From Sneathiella chinensis (GTDB lineage Bacteria > Pseudomonadota > Alphaproteobacteria > Sneathiellales > Sneathiellaceae): a stretch of DNA of 64,000 bases. The position numbers and the translations under genes are program-made. This document shows, in pieces, positions 18,110 through 26,094 of this stretch. The stretch spans positions 372,001-436,000 of the forward strand of contig NZ_VNWN01000004.1 of assembly GCF_012720115.1 (NCBI RefSeq), written 5' to 3'. How positions within the stretch are numbered: the stretch's first letter is position 1; each line of letters opens with the position of its first letter. The notes under the pieces were generated by a model. The model was not told the origin of the DNA. It was given only the letters and a program-made list of their open reading frames with translations, and searched no databases.

Positions 18110-18987
18110 TGGGTAAGACAATTTCGACAGTGATCGCCATCCTGTTTGTAGTCGCGGGTTTTACTGTGGCCAGTGCCCTGTTCACGGTGAATGAAACCGA
18201 GCAGGCTATCGTCATGCAGTTTGGTAAACCACAAGATGTCATCCAGGAGCCGGGCCTGAAGTTCAAGACCCCATTCGTTCAGGACGTGGTGTATGTGGAC
18301 AAGCGGATCCTGTCCGTGGGTACCCAGCGTGAGGAAGTGGTCACCCGTGACCAGAAACGCCTGATGGTGGACAGCTTCGCACGGTTCCAGATCACCAATC
18401 CGCTGCTGTATTATCAATCCTTCGGGAATATCAACGTGGCGTTCAGCCGTGTTGAAACAATCCTGAACTCCCAGCTTCGCCAGACTTTGGGTCGGGAAGT
18501 CCTGACAGCCATCGTATCCGGTGAACGGAGCCGTCTGATGGACCAGATCAAGAATCAGGTGAACGCGGAAACCGCCACCCGGGGGATCACGGTTGTGGAC
18601 GTGCGGATTGTCCGTGCCGACCTGCCAGAATCCAACAGCGAGAAGGTCTTCGAGCGGATGCGCACCCAGCGTGAGCAGGAAGCCAAGGAAATCCGGGCAA
18701 CGGGTGCTGAAATCGCCCAGCGTATCCGGGCCAATGCCGATCGTGAGCGGACTGTCCTGATCGCCGAGGCCCAGCGGGATGCTGAAATCCTGCGCGGTAA
18801 GGGCGATGCGGAAAAGAACCGTATTTTCGCGGAAGCCTTTGGTAAGGACCCTGACTTCTTCTCGTTCTATCGGTCCATGCAGGCCTATCGGGAAGCGATT
18901 TCCGATGATGACACCAGCATGGTGCTGTCCCCGGATTCGGAGTTCTTCCGTTACTTTGACAGTCAGGCAACAAAACCGGCAAACTGA
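18109..18987 (+). CDS. hflC: FtsH protease regulatory subunit HflC
   Basis: The 292-residue partner of HflK. It has an N-terminal signal anchor (about 4-24), an SPFH domain beginning TVNETEQAIVMQFGKP, the ITVVDVRIVRADLP strand typical of HflC, and a long coiled helix (MRTQREQEAKEIRATGAEIAQ, then an Arg/Glu-rich segment) ending in FFSFYRSMQAYREAI. The start codon lies in TAATG, overlapping hflK by one base, so the two are translationally coupled. A strong terminator follows the stop. Confidence 0.96.
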   Translation: MGKTISTVIAILFVVAGFTVASALFTVNETEQAIVMQFGKPQDVIQEPGLKFKTPFVQDVVYVDKRILSVGTQREEVVTRDQKRLMVDSFARFQITNPLLYYQSFGNINVAFSRVETILNSQLRQTLGREVLTAIVSGERSRLMDQIKNQVNAETATRGITVVDVRIVRADLPESNSEKVFERMRTQREQEAKEIRATGAEIAQRIRANADRERTVLIAEAQRDAEILRGKGDAEKNRIFAEAFGKDPDFFSFYRSMQAYREAISDDDTSMVLSPDSEFFRYFDSQATKPAN

Positions 18988-19000
18988 TCCGGTTCAGTTC

Positions 19001-19036
19001 GAGGCCCGCAAGTTTCACCCTTGCGGGCCTTTTTCT
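19001..19036 (+). terminator. Rho-independent terminator after hflC
   Basis: AGGCCCGCAAG pairs with CTTGCGGGCCT across a short loop, followed by TTTTTCTTTT. The small DUF2065 gene starts only about 10 bases later, so read-through is needed if that gene shares the hflKC promoter. Confidence 0.88.
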
Positions 19037-19046
19037 TTTGCGGGTC

Positions 19047-19247
19047 ATGAGGTTCATTTTGGTTGAGACAGTTCTTCTTGCGTTGGCGCTGGTGATTTTC
19101 TTCGAAGGTGCCCTGTATGCGCTTTTCCCCGATGGCATGAAACGGATGATGATCAGTGTCCTGCAGATGCCCAGCAGTTCCCTGCGGGTGGCAGGCGTGG
19201 CGGCGGCCATCATCGGGGTGGTGGGGGTCTGGCTCCTGAAAGGGTGA
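19047..19247 (+). CDS. DUF2065 small membrane protein
   Basis: A 66-residue protein with two membrane spans (about 5-26 and 43-63). The signature of the DUF2065 family is plain: EGALYALFPDGMKRMM between the spans and a second span rich in Gly/Val/Ala. Function is unknown. The family is often encoded between hflC and a Do-type protease, as here, which suggests a link with membrane protein quality control. The ATG at 19047 has no clear ribosome site; a TTG at 19038 would add three residues. The 300 bases that follow hold the Do protease promoter and no other gene I can support. Confidence 0.82.
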   Translation: MRFILVETVLLALALVIFFEGALYALFPDGMKRMMISVLQMPSSSLRVAGVAAAIIGVVGVWLLKG

Positions 19248-19484
19248 TGGTCTTCCGGGCATCAGGCATCAGGCAGGCGGGGAGGTCGGAGACCGGTCTT
19301 TTTCGCCCCGATTGTGGGGGCATTGAAAAAAGGAGGCCCGAAAATTGTGGGTGGGCACATTTATGCCATATTTAATTTCCAGTTATGGAATATTCAGGAC
19401 CCGTCCCAACACACTGGAAAAACGCGGGAACCGTATTAATTTAGGTTGCAAACCAACTTGTTATCGCCCAGTTTTTGGAACAGT

Positions 19485-19512
19485 TTGACAGTGAGAGTAC
19501 AGGCGATATCAC
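19485..19512 (+). promoter_or_regulatory. Sigma70-type promoter of the Do protease gene
   Basis: TTGACA (19485-19490), a 16-base spacer and TATCAC (19507-19512) predict a start near 19519. This excludes coding starts upstream of it and supports the TTG start at 19548 with its GGAAGGA site (19533-19539). Confidence 0.55.
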
Positions 19513-19547
19513 GATGTTGCTTGAGATCAGATGGAAGGAAGACGAAG

Positions 19548-21050
19548 TTGTACGCACCTTATCGAACGTCAGGACAACAGAATACATCCAGAAGCAGGGT
19601 GCAGGCAAAAGCCGAGACGCGGGATAAAACCCGGTATCTGGTGATGACCGGTCTTATTGCACTGACTGTGGCGGTATCCTTTGTCACGAATGCTTTCGCC
19701 CGCAGCGCCCCGGACAGTTTTGCAGACCTTACAGAAAAGTTGTCTCCCGCTGTTGTCAATATTTCAACCACCCAGATCATCAAGGCCGAGCGCGGGGGCG
19801 ATTTTCCGCAGCTTCCTCCGGGGCATCCGTTTGAAGATTTCTTCAAGGATTTCGGCGGCCGTGACAAGGAAAAGAAACGCAAGGCGACGTCCCTCGGGTC
19901 CGGTTTTGTCATCGACAAGGATGGGCTGGTGGTCACCAACAATCACGTGATTGATGGTGCCGACGAGATTTTCGTGATTTTTCAGGATGGTGAAAAGATC
20001 GCCGCCGAAGTTGTCGGGACCGATCCGAAAACCGATGTGGCGGTGCTGCGCATCGATCCGGACGGAAAGGATATCACCTCCGTCAAGTGGGGTGACAGTG
20101 ACAAGGCCCGCGTTGGCGACTGGGTTCTGGCCATCGGTAACCCGTTTGGCCTTGGCGGGACGGTAACCGCCGGGATCATCTCTGCCCGCGGCCGGGATAT
20201 CCGCTCCGGTCCTTATGACGACTACATCCAGACCGACGCCTCTATCAACAAGGGGAATTCCGGCGGTCCGCTGTTCAACATGAAGGGCGAGGTCATCGGG
20301 ATCAACACGGCTATTTTCTCCCAGTCCGGGGGCAGCATCGGGATCGGGTTCTCTGTCCCGTCCGAACTGGCGCAGCCGGTTGTGGCCCAGTTGATCAAGT
20401 ATGGCAAAACCCGCCGCGGCTGGTTGGGTGTTGTGATCCAGAACGTGACCGAGGAACTGGCCGATGGGCTGGGTCTTGACAACACCGACGGTGTGCTGAT
20501 TGCCGGTGTGCCCGAAGACGGTCCGGCCTTCAAGGCGGGGATCAAGGCTGGTGACGTGGTTCTGAAGTTCAACGGTCAGGATGTCAGCAAGACACGCGAA
20601 CTGTCCAGACTGGTGGCGGAAACCGCCGTTGGTGCCAAGATCGATGTGGAACTGTGGCGAAATGGCGAGCGGATCACGAAAACCGTAACGCTGGGCGAGC
20701 TTGAAAAGGCGGAAACCCAGATGAACGGCGGCGAAGTTGAAAATGACCCGTCCGTGGATGTGCTGGGCATGAGCCTGTCCACAGTGACCCCGGCCATTCG
20801 GGAGCGGTATAAGCTGAGTGATGATGTGAACGGCGTGATCGTTGTGGATGTGGCCGATGGGTCCGAAGCCGCCGAAAAGGACATCCGTCCCGGTGATCAG
20901 ATTCTGGAGGTTCAGTTGAAGCCGGTCAGTTCTGTCAACGAGGTGAAGTCCCTGATGAAAGACTTCAAGGCGACAGACCGGAAATCCGTTCTGATGCTGG
21001 TGAAGCGGGGTCTCAACTCACGCTTTGTCGCCCTCAGCACCGAAGGGTAA
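19548..21050 (+). CDS. Do-family periplasmic serine endopeptidase (DegP/DegQ/MucD type)
   Basis: A 500-residue trypsin-like protease with two PDZ domains that degrades or refolds damaged periplasmic proteins. A long, basic N-region precedes a hydrophobic signal segment ending in TNAFARSAP (about 35-55). The catalytic triad is H133 (VTNNHVIDGA), D163 (KTDVAVLRI) and S238 (NKGNSGGPL). PDZ1 starts around RRGWLGVVIQNV and PDZ2 around VDVLGMSLSTV. I chose the TTG at 19548 for its ribosome site and promoter spacing; an ATG at 19644 would give a shorter signal peptide. Neighbouring hflKC and DUF2065 suggest a shared role in envelope quality control. Confidence 0.93.
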   Translation: MYAPYRTSGQQNTSRSRVQAKAETRDKTRYLVMTGLIALTVAVSFVTNAFARSAPDSFADLTEKLSPAVVNISTTQIIKAERGGDFPQLPPGHPFEDFFKDFGGRDKEKKRKATSLGSGFVIDKDGLVVTNNHVIDGADEIFVIFQDGEKIAAEVVGTDPKTDVAVLRIDPDGKDITSVKWGDSDKARVGDWVLAIGNPFGLGGTVTAGIISARGRDIRSGPYDDYIQTDASINKGNSGGPLFNMKGEVIGINTAIFSQSGGSIGIGFSVPSELAQPVVAQLIKYGKTRRGWLGVVIQNVTEELADGLGLDNTDGVLIAGVPEDGPAFKAGIKAGDVVLKFNGQDVSKTRELSRLVAETAVGAKIDVELWRNGERITKTVTLGELEKAETQMNGGEVENDPSVDVLGMSLSTVTPAIRERYKLSDDVNGVIVVDVADGSEAAEKDIRPGDQILEVQLKPVSSVNEVKSLMKDFKATDRKSVLMLVKRGLNSRFVALSTEG

Positions 21051-21092
21051 AACCCCGACAGACAGCGTCGCCCCCTTGGGGCCGACAGGAAC

Positions 21093-21126
21093 AAGCCCGG
21101 AGCCGATACGGTTCCGGGCTTTTTTT
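21093..21126 (+). terminator. Rho-independent terminator of the Do protease gene
   Basis: AGCCCGGA and TCCGGGCT pair across a loop that itself holds a CCG/CGG pair, followed by six or more T residues. Confidence 0.9.
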
Positions 21127-21147
21127 GTGCCCGGTTGCAGCAAGGAA

Positions 21148-21181
21148 TTGACAGCGGAAAAATGAATCAATATATCATGAT
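21148..21181 (+). promoter_or_regulatory. arsR promoter with overlapping operator dyad
   Basis: A consensus TTGACA (21148-21153) is followed after 17 bases by TATATC (21171-21176). The predicted start, 21183, is next to the arsR ATG at 21184, and no ribosome site is present, so the mRNA is probably leaderless. An imperfect dyad, ATCAATATATCATGAT (21166-21181, 12 of 16 positions symmetric), covers the -10 box and fits an ArsR operator for autorepression. Confidence 0.6.
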
Positions 21182-21183
21182 GT

Positions 21184-21516
21184 ATGGATACATTAGAGGC
21201 CGTGTCGGCCTTCTCAGCACTGAGTCAGCCAACGCGGCTGGATGTCTTTCGCCTTTTGGTCAAGGCCGGGGGGACGGGGATGCTTGCCGGTGATATCGGC
21301 GAGGCTCTGAATGTCCGGCAAAATACCATGTCGGCCAACCTGTCCGTTCTGTTGAATGCCGGGCTGGTTCGGAACGAGCGGCAGGGGCGGACCATTCGCT
21401 ATTTCGCCGATATGGAAGGCATGCGCGGATTGCTGGCCTTCCTGATGGAGGATTGCTGCGGTGGGCAGGCTGACATGTGCAAACCCGTGATTGACCAGAT
21501 CGCCTGCGATGGCTGA
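21184..21516 (+). CDS. arsR: ArsR/SmtB-family arsenic-responsive repressor
   Basis: A 110-residue winged-helix repressor: residues 1-20 (FSALSQPTRLDVFRLL), recognition helix in LNVRQNTMSANLSVLLNAGLV (about 43-62) and the beta wing RNERQGRTIRYFAD. It lacks the CVC motif of helix 3 found in E. coli ArsR. Instead it has a C-terminal cysteine set, C91-C92 and C99 (EDCCGGQADMC), similar in pattern to the As(III) site of Acidithiobacillus ferrooxidans ArsR. It heads the acr3-arsC operon and should release DNA on binding arsenite. Confidence 0.93.
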   Translation: MDTLEAVSAFSALSQPTRLDVFRLLVKAGGTGMLAGDIGEALNVRQNTMSANLSVLLNAGLVRNERQGRTIRYFADMEGMRGLLAFLMEDCCGGQADMCKPVIDQIACDG

Positions 21517-21590
21517 CAGGGCAGGCTGGCTTCCGCAAGAGGGATTGCTTGGGCGGTCCTGAACCTGAAAAAGAAAGTTGATTTATCATC

Positions 21591-22643
21591 ATGACTGATA
21601 CCTCCCTGTGTGAACCCGGTGGATTGGGTACGTTTGAACGCTGGCTGTCCGTATGGGTGGCGCTGGCCATTGGTGCGGGCCTGTTGCTGGGCAGTCTGGT
21701 GCCGGACCTGTTTTCCGGTCTTGCCGCCCTTGAGGTGGCCAAGGTCAACCTGCCGGTGGCTGTCCTGATCTGGGCCATGGTCTTCCCCATGATGGTCGGG
21801 GTGGATTTCGGCGCCCTGTCTCATGTGGGCGAACGGCCCAAGGGACTGGTGATCACGCTGGTGGTCAACTGGCTGATCAAGCCCTTCACCATGGCGGCGA
21901 TGGGGGTTTTGTTCTTTGAATATGTCTTTGCGGACCTGATCCCGGCCGAGGATGCAGCGTCCTATCTGGCGGGTGTGATCCTGCTGGGGGCGGCGCCCTG
22001 TACGGCGATGGTGTTTGTCTGGTCCAACCTGACGCGGGGCGATGCGACCTATACGCTGGTGCAGGTCAGTGTCAACGATGTGGTGATGGTGTTTGCCTTT
22101 GCCCCGATCGTGGCGTTGTTGCTGGGGGTGACGGATATCGTTGTGCCGTGGGATACGCTTCTGCTGTCTGTGGTTCTCTATGTGGTGATCCCGCTATTGG
22201 CAGGGATGTTCGTTCGGTCCCGGTTGACGGCGCGGGGCGGCGAGGCTGCCGTTGACCGGTTCAAGGAACGGGTGCGTCCGGCCTCGATGATTGGTCTGCT
22301 GATGACTGTCGTCCTGCTGTTCGGTTTTCAGGGGCAGGTGATTTTGGATAACCCGCTGGTGATCGCGCTGATTGCGGTGCCGCTGTTGATCCAGACCTAT
22401 GGTATTTTCTTCGTGGCCTATGGCGCGGCGCGGTTGTGGCGGGTTCCGTTCAATGTGGCGGCACCTTGCGCCCTGATCGGCACCTCCAACTTCTTTGAAC
22501 TGGCGGTTGCCGTTGCCATCAGCCTGTTTGGGCTGGGGTCTGGCGCGGCGCTCAGTACTGTGGTCGGGGTTCTGGTCGAGGTGCCGGTAATGCTGTCCCT
22601 TGTGGCCTTTGCCAATCGGACCAAGGGCTGGTTCCCGGAATAA
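21591..22643 (+). CDS. acr3: ACR3-family arsenite efflux transporter
   Basis: A 350-residue inner-membrane carrier with about ten spans that expels arsenite using the proton gradient. It belongs to ACR3 (often annotated ArsB), not to the larger ArsB/NhaD family: it has the ACR3 blocks [22 protein letters not shown], the [13 protein letters not shown] segment with the functionally important cysteine, and [16 protein letters not shown]. It lies 74 bases after arsR and 28 bases before arsC on the same strand, so the three form one arsenic detoxification operon. The start ATG at 21591 has only a weak ribosome site. Confidence 0.95.
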   Translation: MTDTSLCEPGGLGTFERWLSVWVALAIGAGLLLGSLVPDLFSGLAALEVAKVNLPVAVLIWAMVFPMMVGVDFGALSHVGERPKGLVITLVVNWLIKPFTMAAMGVLFFEYVFADLIPAEDAASYLAGVILLGAAPCTAMVFVWSNLTRGDATYTLVQVSVNDVVMVFAFAPIVALLLGVTDIVVPWDTLLLSVVLYVVIPLLAGMFVRSRLTARGGEAAVDRFKERVRPASMIGLLMTVVLLFGFQGQVILDNPLVIALIAVPLLIQTYGIFFVAYGAARLWRVPFNVAAPCALIGTSNFFELAVAVAISLFGLGSGAALSTVVGVLVEVPVMLSLVAFANRTKGWFPE

Positions 22644-22671
22644 CGGGCAGCGCATGAAGGAGACAGAACCC

Positions 22672-23109
22672 ATGACAAAAGAGCCCATGAAAGTCGTTAT
22701 CTATCACAACCCGGAATGCGGCACATCGCGGAACGTGGTCGCCCTTGTCCGGGCCGCCGGGTATGAGCCGGAGGTGATTGAGTATCTACAGTCTGGTTGG
22801 ACGCGTGCCCAGCTTGCGGGATTGTTCGCCGCCGCCGCCCTGACACCAAGGGAAGCCTTGCGGGTTTCGAAATCCCCCGCAGAGGAACTGGGCCTGCTGG
22901 AGCCGTCCGTGACCGATGAGGCGCTGCTGGAGGCCATGGTGGAGCATCCGGTACTGGTCAACCGGCCCATCGTTTGCACGTCGCAGGGGGTCCGGTTGTG
23001 CCGGCCCAGCGAGGCGGTTTTGGATCTTCTGGACCGGTTGCCTGCAGGACCCTTTGCCAAGGATGACGGAACCCTTGTCATTGATGCAGACGGCCAGCGT
23101 GTCCTGTAA
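22672..23109 (+). CDS. arsC: Arsenate reductase, glutaredoxin-dependent ArsC type
   Basis: A 145-residue cytoplasmic enzyme that reduces arsenate to arsenite for export by Acr3. It is very close in layout to E. coli ArsC: the catalytic cysteine is C16 in YHNPECGTSRNVV, and the arginine-bearing block VNRPIVCTSQGVRLCRPSEAVLDLL is intact. This is the glutathione/glutaredoxin-coupled class rather than the thioredoxin-coupled one. The ATG at 22672 is chosen because AAGGAG lies 9 bases upstream; an ATG at 22654 would add six residues. Confidence 0.95.
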   Translation: MTKEPMKVVIYHNPECGTSRNVVALVRAAGYEPEVIEYLQSGWTRAQLAGLFAAAALTPREALRVSKSPAEELGLLEPSVTDEALLEAMVEHPVLVNRPIVCTSQGVRLCRPSEAVLDLLDRLPAGPFAKDDGTLVIDADGQRVL

Positions 23110-23135
23110 GGAGAGACGGCGCTGGCCCTGAGGAT

Positions 23136-25070
23136 TTATCGCTTCGGTGTGTCCAGCGTGGCCCGGACAGCCGCGGCAAGGTCGCCGCGGCTGTAGGGTT
23201 TTTGCAGGAGGCGTTCCGCCGGGATGGTCTGAGGTTCCGCAAGGGAAGACGGCTGGTCATTCGGGCGGGTATAGCCACTGGCAAGCAGCACCTTGAGCCC
23301 GGGGCAAAGGTCCCGCGCCTGCCTTGCAAGGGAATAGCCATCGATCCAGCCCGGCATGATCACATCGCTGAACAACAGGTGAACGCCCGTGTTTTCTTTC
23401 AGCAGGGTCAAGGCATCCTCGCCATTTGTGGCGGTCAGAACCGTGTATCCAAGGGAAGGCAGGGTCTGGGATGCCAATTCGGTCATGGCCTTTTCATCAT
23501 CGACAACAAGGATTGTTTCTGACCCTCGCGCCGGATTACCGATGACGGCACCTTCCGGTGTCTTGTCATCCTGTTGCCGGGTGGCGCGGGGCAGCAGCAG
23601 GGTAATGGTGGTTCCCTCTCCGGGGGCGGACTGGATGTCGATCTTGCCGCCGGATCGCTGGGTAAAGCCATAGACCATGCTGAGGCCCAATCCGGTCCCC
23701 TTGCCGATGCTCTTGGTGGTGAAGAAGGGCTCGAAAATCTTTTCCTGAATGTGGGGCGGCATACCAATGCCCGTATCCCGCACTGAAATGGCCACGTAAG
23801 GGGCGGCGTCGGTCTTGTCCTTGCCAGAGGCGGGAAGATACCGATTGGCTGTTTCAATAATCAGCCGGCCGGATTCCGGCATGGCATCCCGCGCATTCAG
23901 GGACAGGTTCAGCATGGCATCTTCAAGATCGCCGGGATCGATTTCGGTCAGCCACAGGTCGCTGGCCAGTCGGGTTTCCACGGAAATGGAGGCCGTGAGC
24001 GATTTGGCGATCAGGTCTTCCATGCCTTCAATCAGGTGATTGATATCGGTGACCTGCCGGGTGTCGGATTGAAACTGGGTGAAGGCCAGCAGCTTCTGGG
24101 TGATTTCGGCGCCGCGGGTCACCCCTTTCAGGGCGGTGTCGCTCAGTTTGCGAATGGTGTCATCGCCCGCCGTCATTTCCTGTATCAGTTCCACGTTGCC
24201 CATGATGATGTTCAGGATGTTGTTGAAGTCATGGGCAATGCCGCCGGTCAGTTGGCCAATGGCCTCCATCTTCTGGGAACGGCGCAAGGCTTCTTCGGCG
24301 TGACGAAGGGGGGAGATATCGCTCTGGATGCTGACGGTGCCACCATTCTGGGTCTTGTGCTCACTCAAGTAGAGAACACGGCCATCCCGCAGCTTCAATT
24401 CGGTCTGGGCCGGGGGGCCGTCTTTCAATTTGTCCGGCCGGTTCAGGTTGGTCTCGGCTGTGGTGGCCAGGTTGACAGTATCCCGCTCGATATCAAGGCG
24501 TCCGAGTTCGCTTCTGTGAACGCCGATGGCAGCTTCGGTTTGGGAATAGCCATAGAAGCTGCGGAATTTTGAATTGCAGATGACAACCCGGTCATCGGGG
24601 CCATAGAGGACAAACCCCTCGTTGATGGATTCAAGTGCATCAATCAGGGTTTCGCGGGTGGCGTTCAGGGCCCGGCTGGCAATCTTGTACTGGGTTATGT
24701 CCTGCGAGGAGGACAGGATCAGCTTTCGGCCGCCCACTTGCAGGTTATGGGCGGTCAGAATACAGGTGCGGGGACTGCCGTCTCGGGCCCGAAGGGTGAC
24801 TTCCTTGTCCTGAAAGCCTACGGCCTCGTATCCCATTTCTGTCAGTTCCCGGTGCTGTTCGGGAATATGCCACAGGTTGAGTTCCTCTGCGGTCTTGCCC
24901 ATGACTTCCTCTTCCCGATAGCCAAGGCATTTCAGCCATGCGGGGTTGACCGCCATAACCCGGCGTTCTTCAAAACTTGTAATGGCCATGAGGGTGGCGC
25001 TGCTTTGGAAAACAGCCCAGAACAGGTCGTCCAGTCTTGCGTCTGGTTCTTGTGCCAGCAGGGTGCGCAT
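23136..25070 (-). CDS. Soluble hybrid sensor histidine kinase (PAS-PAS-HisKA-HATPase-REC)
   Basis: A 644-residue kinase without membrane spans or a signal peptide, so it senses a cytoplasmic cue. PAS1 covers about residues 15-130 (ending in LSSSQDITQYKIA), PAS2 about 140-255. The HisKA motif is IGQLTGGIAHDFNNILN, typical of the kinase class also seen with NtrB-like and hybrid PAS kinases. The HATPase has NARDAMPESG, DTGIGM and GTGLGLSMVYG. The C-terminal receiver has VVDDEKAM and the phospho-acceptor in LFSDVIMPGWIDGYS. No response regulator or output gene is adjacent; it is tail-to-tail with the ars operon. Confidence 0.92.
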   Translation of the reverse strand: MRTLLAQEPDARLDDLFWAVFQSSATLMAITSFEERRVMAVNPAWLKCLGYREEEVMGKTAEELNLWHIPEQHRELTEMGYEAVGFQDKEVTLRARDGSPRTCILTAHNLQVGGRKLILSSSQDITQYKIASRALNATRETLIDALESINEGFVLYGPDDRVVICNSKFRSFYGYSQTEAAIGVHRSELGRLDIERDTVNLATTAETNLNRPDKLKDGPPAQTELKLRDGRVLYLSEHKTQNGGTVSIQSDISPLRHAEEALRRSQKMEAIGQLTGGIAHDFNNILNIIMGNVELIQEMTAGDDTIRKLSDTALKGVTRGAEITQKLLAFTQFQSDTRQVTDINHLIEGMEDLIAKSLTASISVETRLASDLWLTEIDPGDLEDAMLNLSLNARDAMPESGRLIIETANRYLPASGKDKTDAAPYVAISVRDTGIGMPPHIQEKIFEPFFTTKSIGKGTGLGLSMVYGFTQRSGGKIDIQSAPGEGTTITLLLPRATRQQDDKTPEGAVIGNPARGSETILVVDDEKAMTELASQTLPSLGYTVLTATNGEDALTLLKENTGVHLLFSDVIMPGWIDGYSLARQARDLCPGLKVLLASGYTRPNDQPSSLAEPQTIPAERLLQKPYSRGDLAAAVRATLDTPKR

Positions 25071-25097
25071 GATGTTGTCAACTTGATCAGAAAATGG

Positions 25098-25129
25098 AAG
25101 CAGGGCCCCGGATGGTTGTCCGGGGCCTG
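25098..25129 (-). terminator. GC-rich hairpin between serB and the kinase gene
   Basis: GGCCCCGGA and TCCGGGGCC form a 9-10 bp stem around TGGTTG. On the minus strand (downstream of serB) the T-tract is interrupted; on the plus strand the flank is T-rich. It may act as a weak serB terminator. Confidence 0.45.
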
Positions 25130-25182
25130 TTTGTTATTGTTTTCAGGCTTCTGGTTTCAAGACAGGTTTATGACGTCAAAAG

Positions 25183-26073
25183 TCAGTCGCTGAAAAATTC
25201 GGTATAGGTGTAGCCTTGATAATAAAGCAGGGTGGTCAGGTCACCAAAGCGGATGGTGGCGTCGGCCGCCTCGTTGGCTTTTGGTTTGGCATGGAACGCG
25301 ACCCCAAGGCCGGCGGCCTCGATCATGGGAATATCATTGGCGCCGTCACCAATGGCCACGCTTTGTTGGCGATCAATCCCCAGTTCAGCGATCAACCGGT
25401 TCAGGTTGTCCAGCTTGGCGGCGGAATTCAGGATCGGTTCGGCGGCCTCACCGGTCAGGCGGCCATTCTCGAACAGAAGCTCATTGCTTTCATGCATGTG
25501 AAACCCGACGCTGTCGCGCACCCGGCTGGTGAAAAAGGTGAACCCGCCGGAAACCAGTGCCGTATAGGCGCCGTTCTGGCGCAGGGTCTGAATAAGGGTC
25601 CGTGCCCCCGGTGTCAGGGTGACCCGCTCGTCAAAGGTGCGTTGCAGAACGGATTCTTCCAGTCCTTTCAGCATGGCTACACGGGCCCGGAAGGCCTCGT
25701 TGAAATCCAGTTCGCCGCGCATGGCCTGTTCGGTAATGGCCGAGACCTTGTCCTTGACCCCGGCATAGTCGGCCAGTTCGTCGATACACTCGACGGTGAT
25801 GATGGTGCTGTCCATGTCGGCCAGAAGCAGTTTCTTACGCCGGTGAAGCGTCGGCTGCAGGCAGTAATCCACATCGTTCAGGATGTCTGAAAGGTTTTCC
25901 GGCTGGACGGTTCCGTCAAAGATCAGGTCGGCGGCGACGCCCTCGCGCAGCCAGACCGGCGCGCCGGTTTCAGCGCCATGTGCCTGCAAGCTGGCCTGCG
26001 CCTTCTCAACTATGGTAAGGAAGGGGATGTCGGTTGCAGGATTTGCAACCAGTGTTAAAACAGTTGTTGTCAT
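25183..26073 (-). CDS. serB: Phosphoserine phosphatase
   Basis: A 296-residue HAD-family phosphatase catalysing the last step of serine synthesis. The nucleophile and acid aspartates are in LLLADMDSTIITVECIDELAD (about 82-101), motif II in TALVSGGFTFF and motif IV in VAIGDGANDIPMI. The first 75 residues form an N-terminal domain found in many proteobacterial SerB proteins. The gene is divergent from miaA with only 21 bases between the two start codons, so the promoter of each must lie within or very near the other's 5' end. Confidence 0.96.
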   Translation of the reverse strand: MTTTVLTLVANPATDIPFLTIVEKAQASLQAHGAETGAPVWLREGVAADLIFDGTVQPENLSDILNDVDYCLQPTLHRRKKLLLADMDSTIITVECIDELADYAGVKDKVSAITEQAMRGELDFNEAFRARVAMLKGLEESVLQRTFDERVTLTPGARTLIQTLRQNGAYTALVSGGFTFFTSRVRDSVGFHMHESNELLFENGRLTGEAAEPILNSAAKLDNLNRLIAELGIDRQQSVAIGDGANDIPMIEAAGLGVAFHAKPKANEAADATIRFGDLTTLLYYQGYTYTEFFSD

Positions 26074-26094
26074 AATACTACCGGTTCACCACGC

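Noticed and set aside
19420-19485. GGGAAC and GGAAC boxes upstream of the Do protease, suggesting an ECF or EcfG promoter
   Set aside because: No CGTT-type -10 element occurs 16-17 bases downstream of either; the sigma70-like pair fits better.
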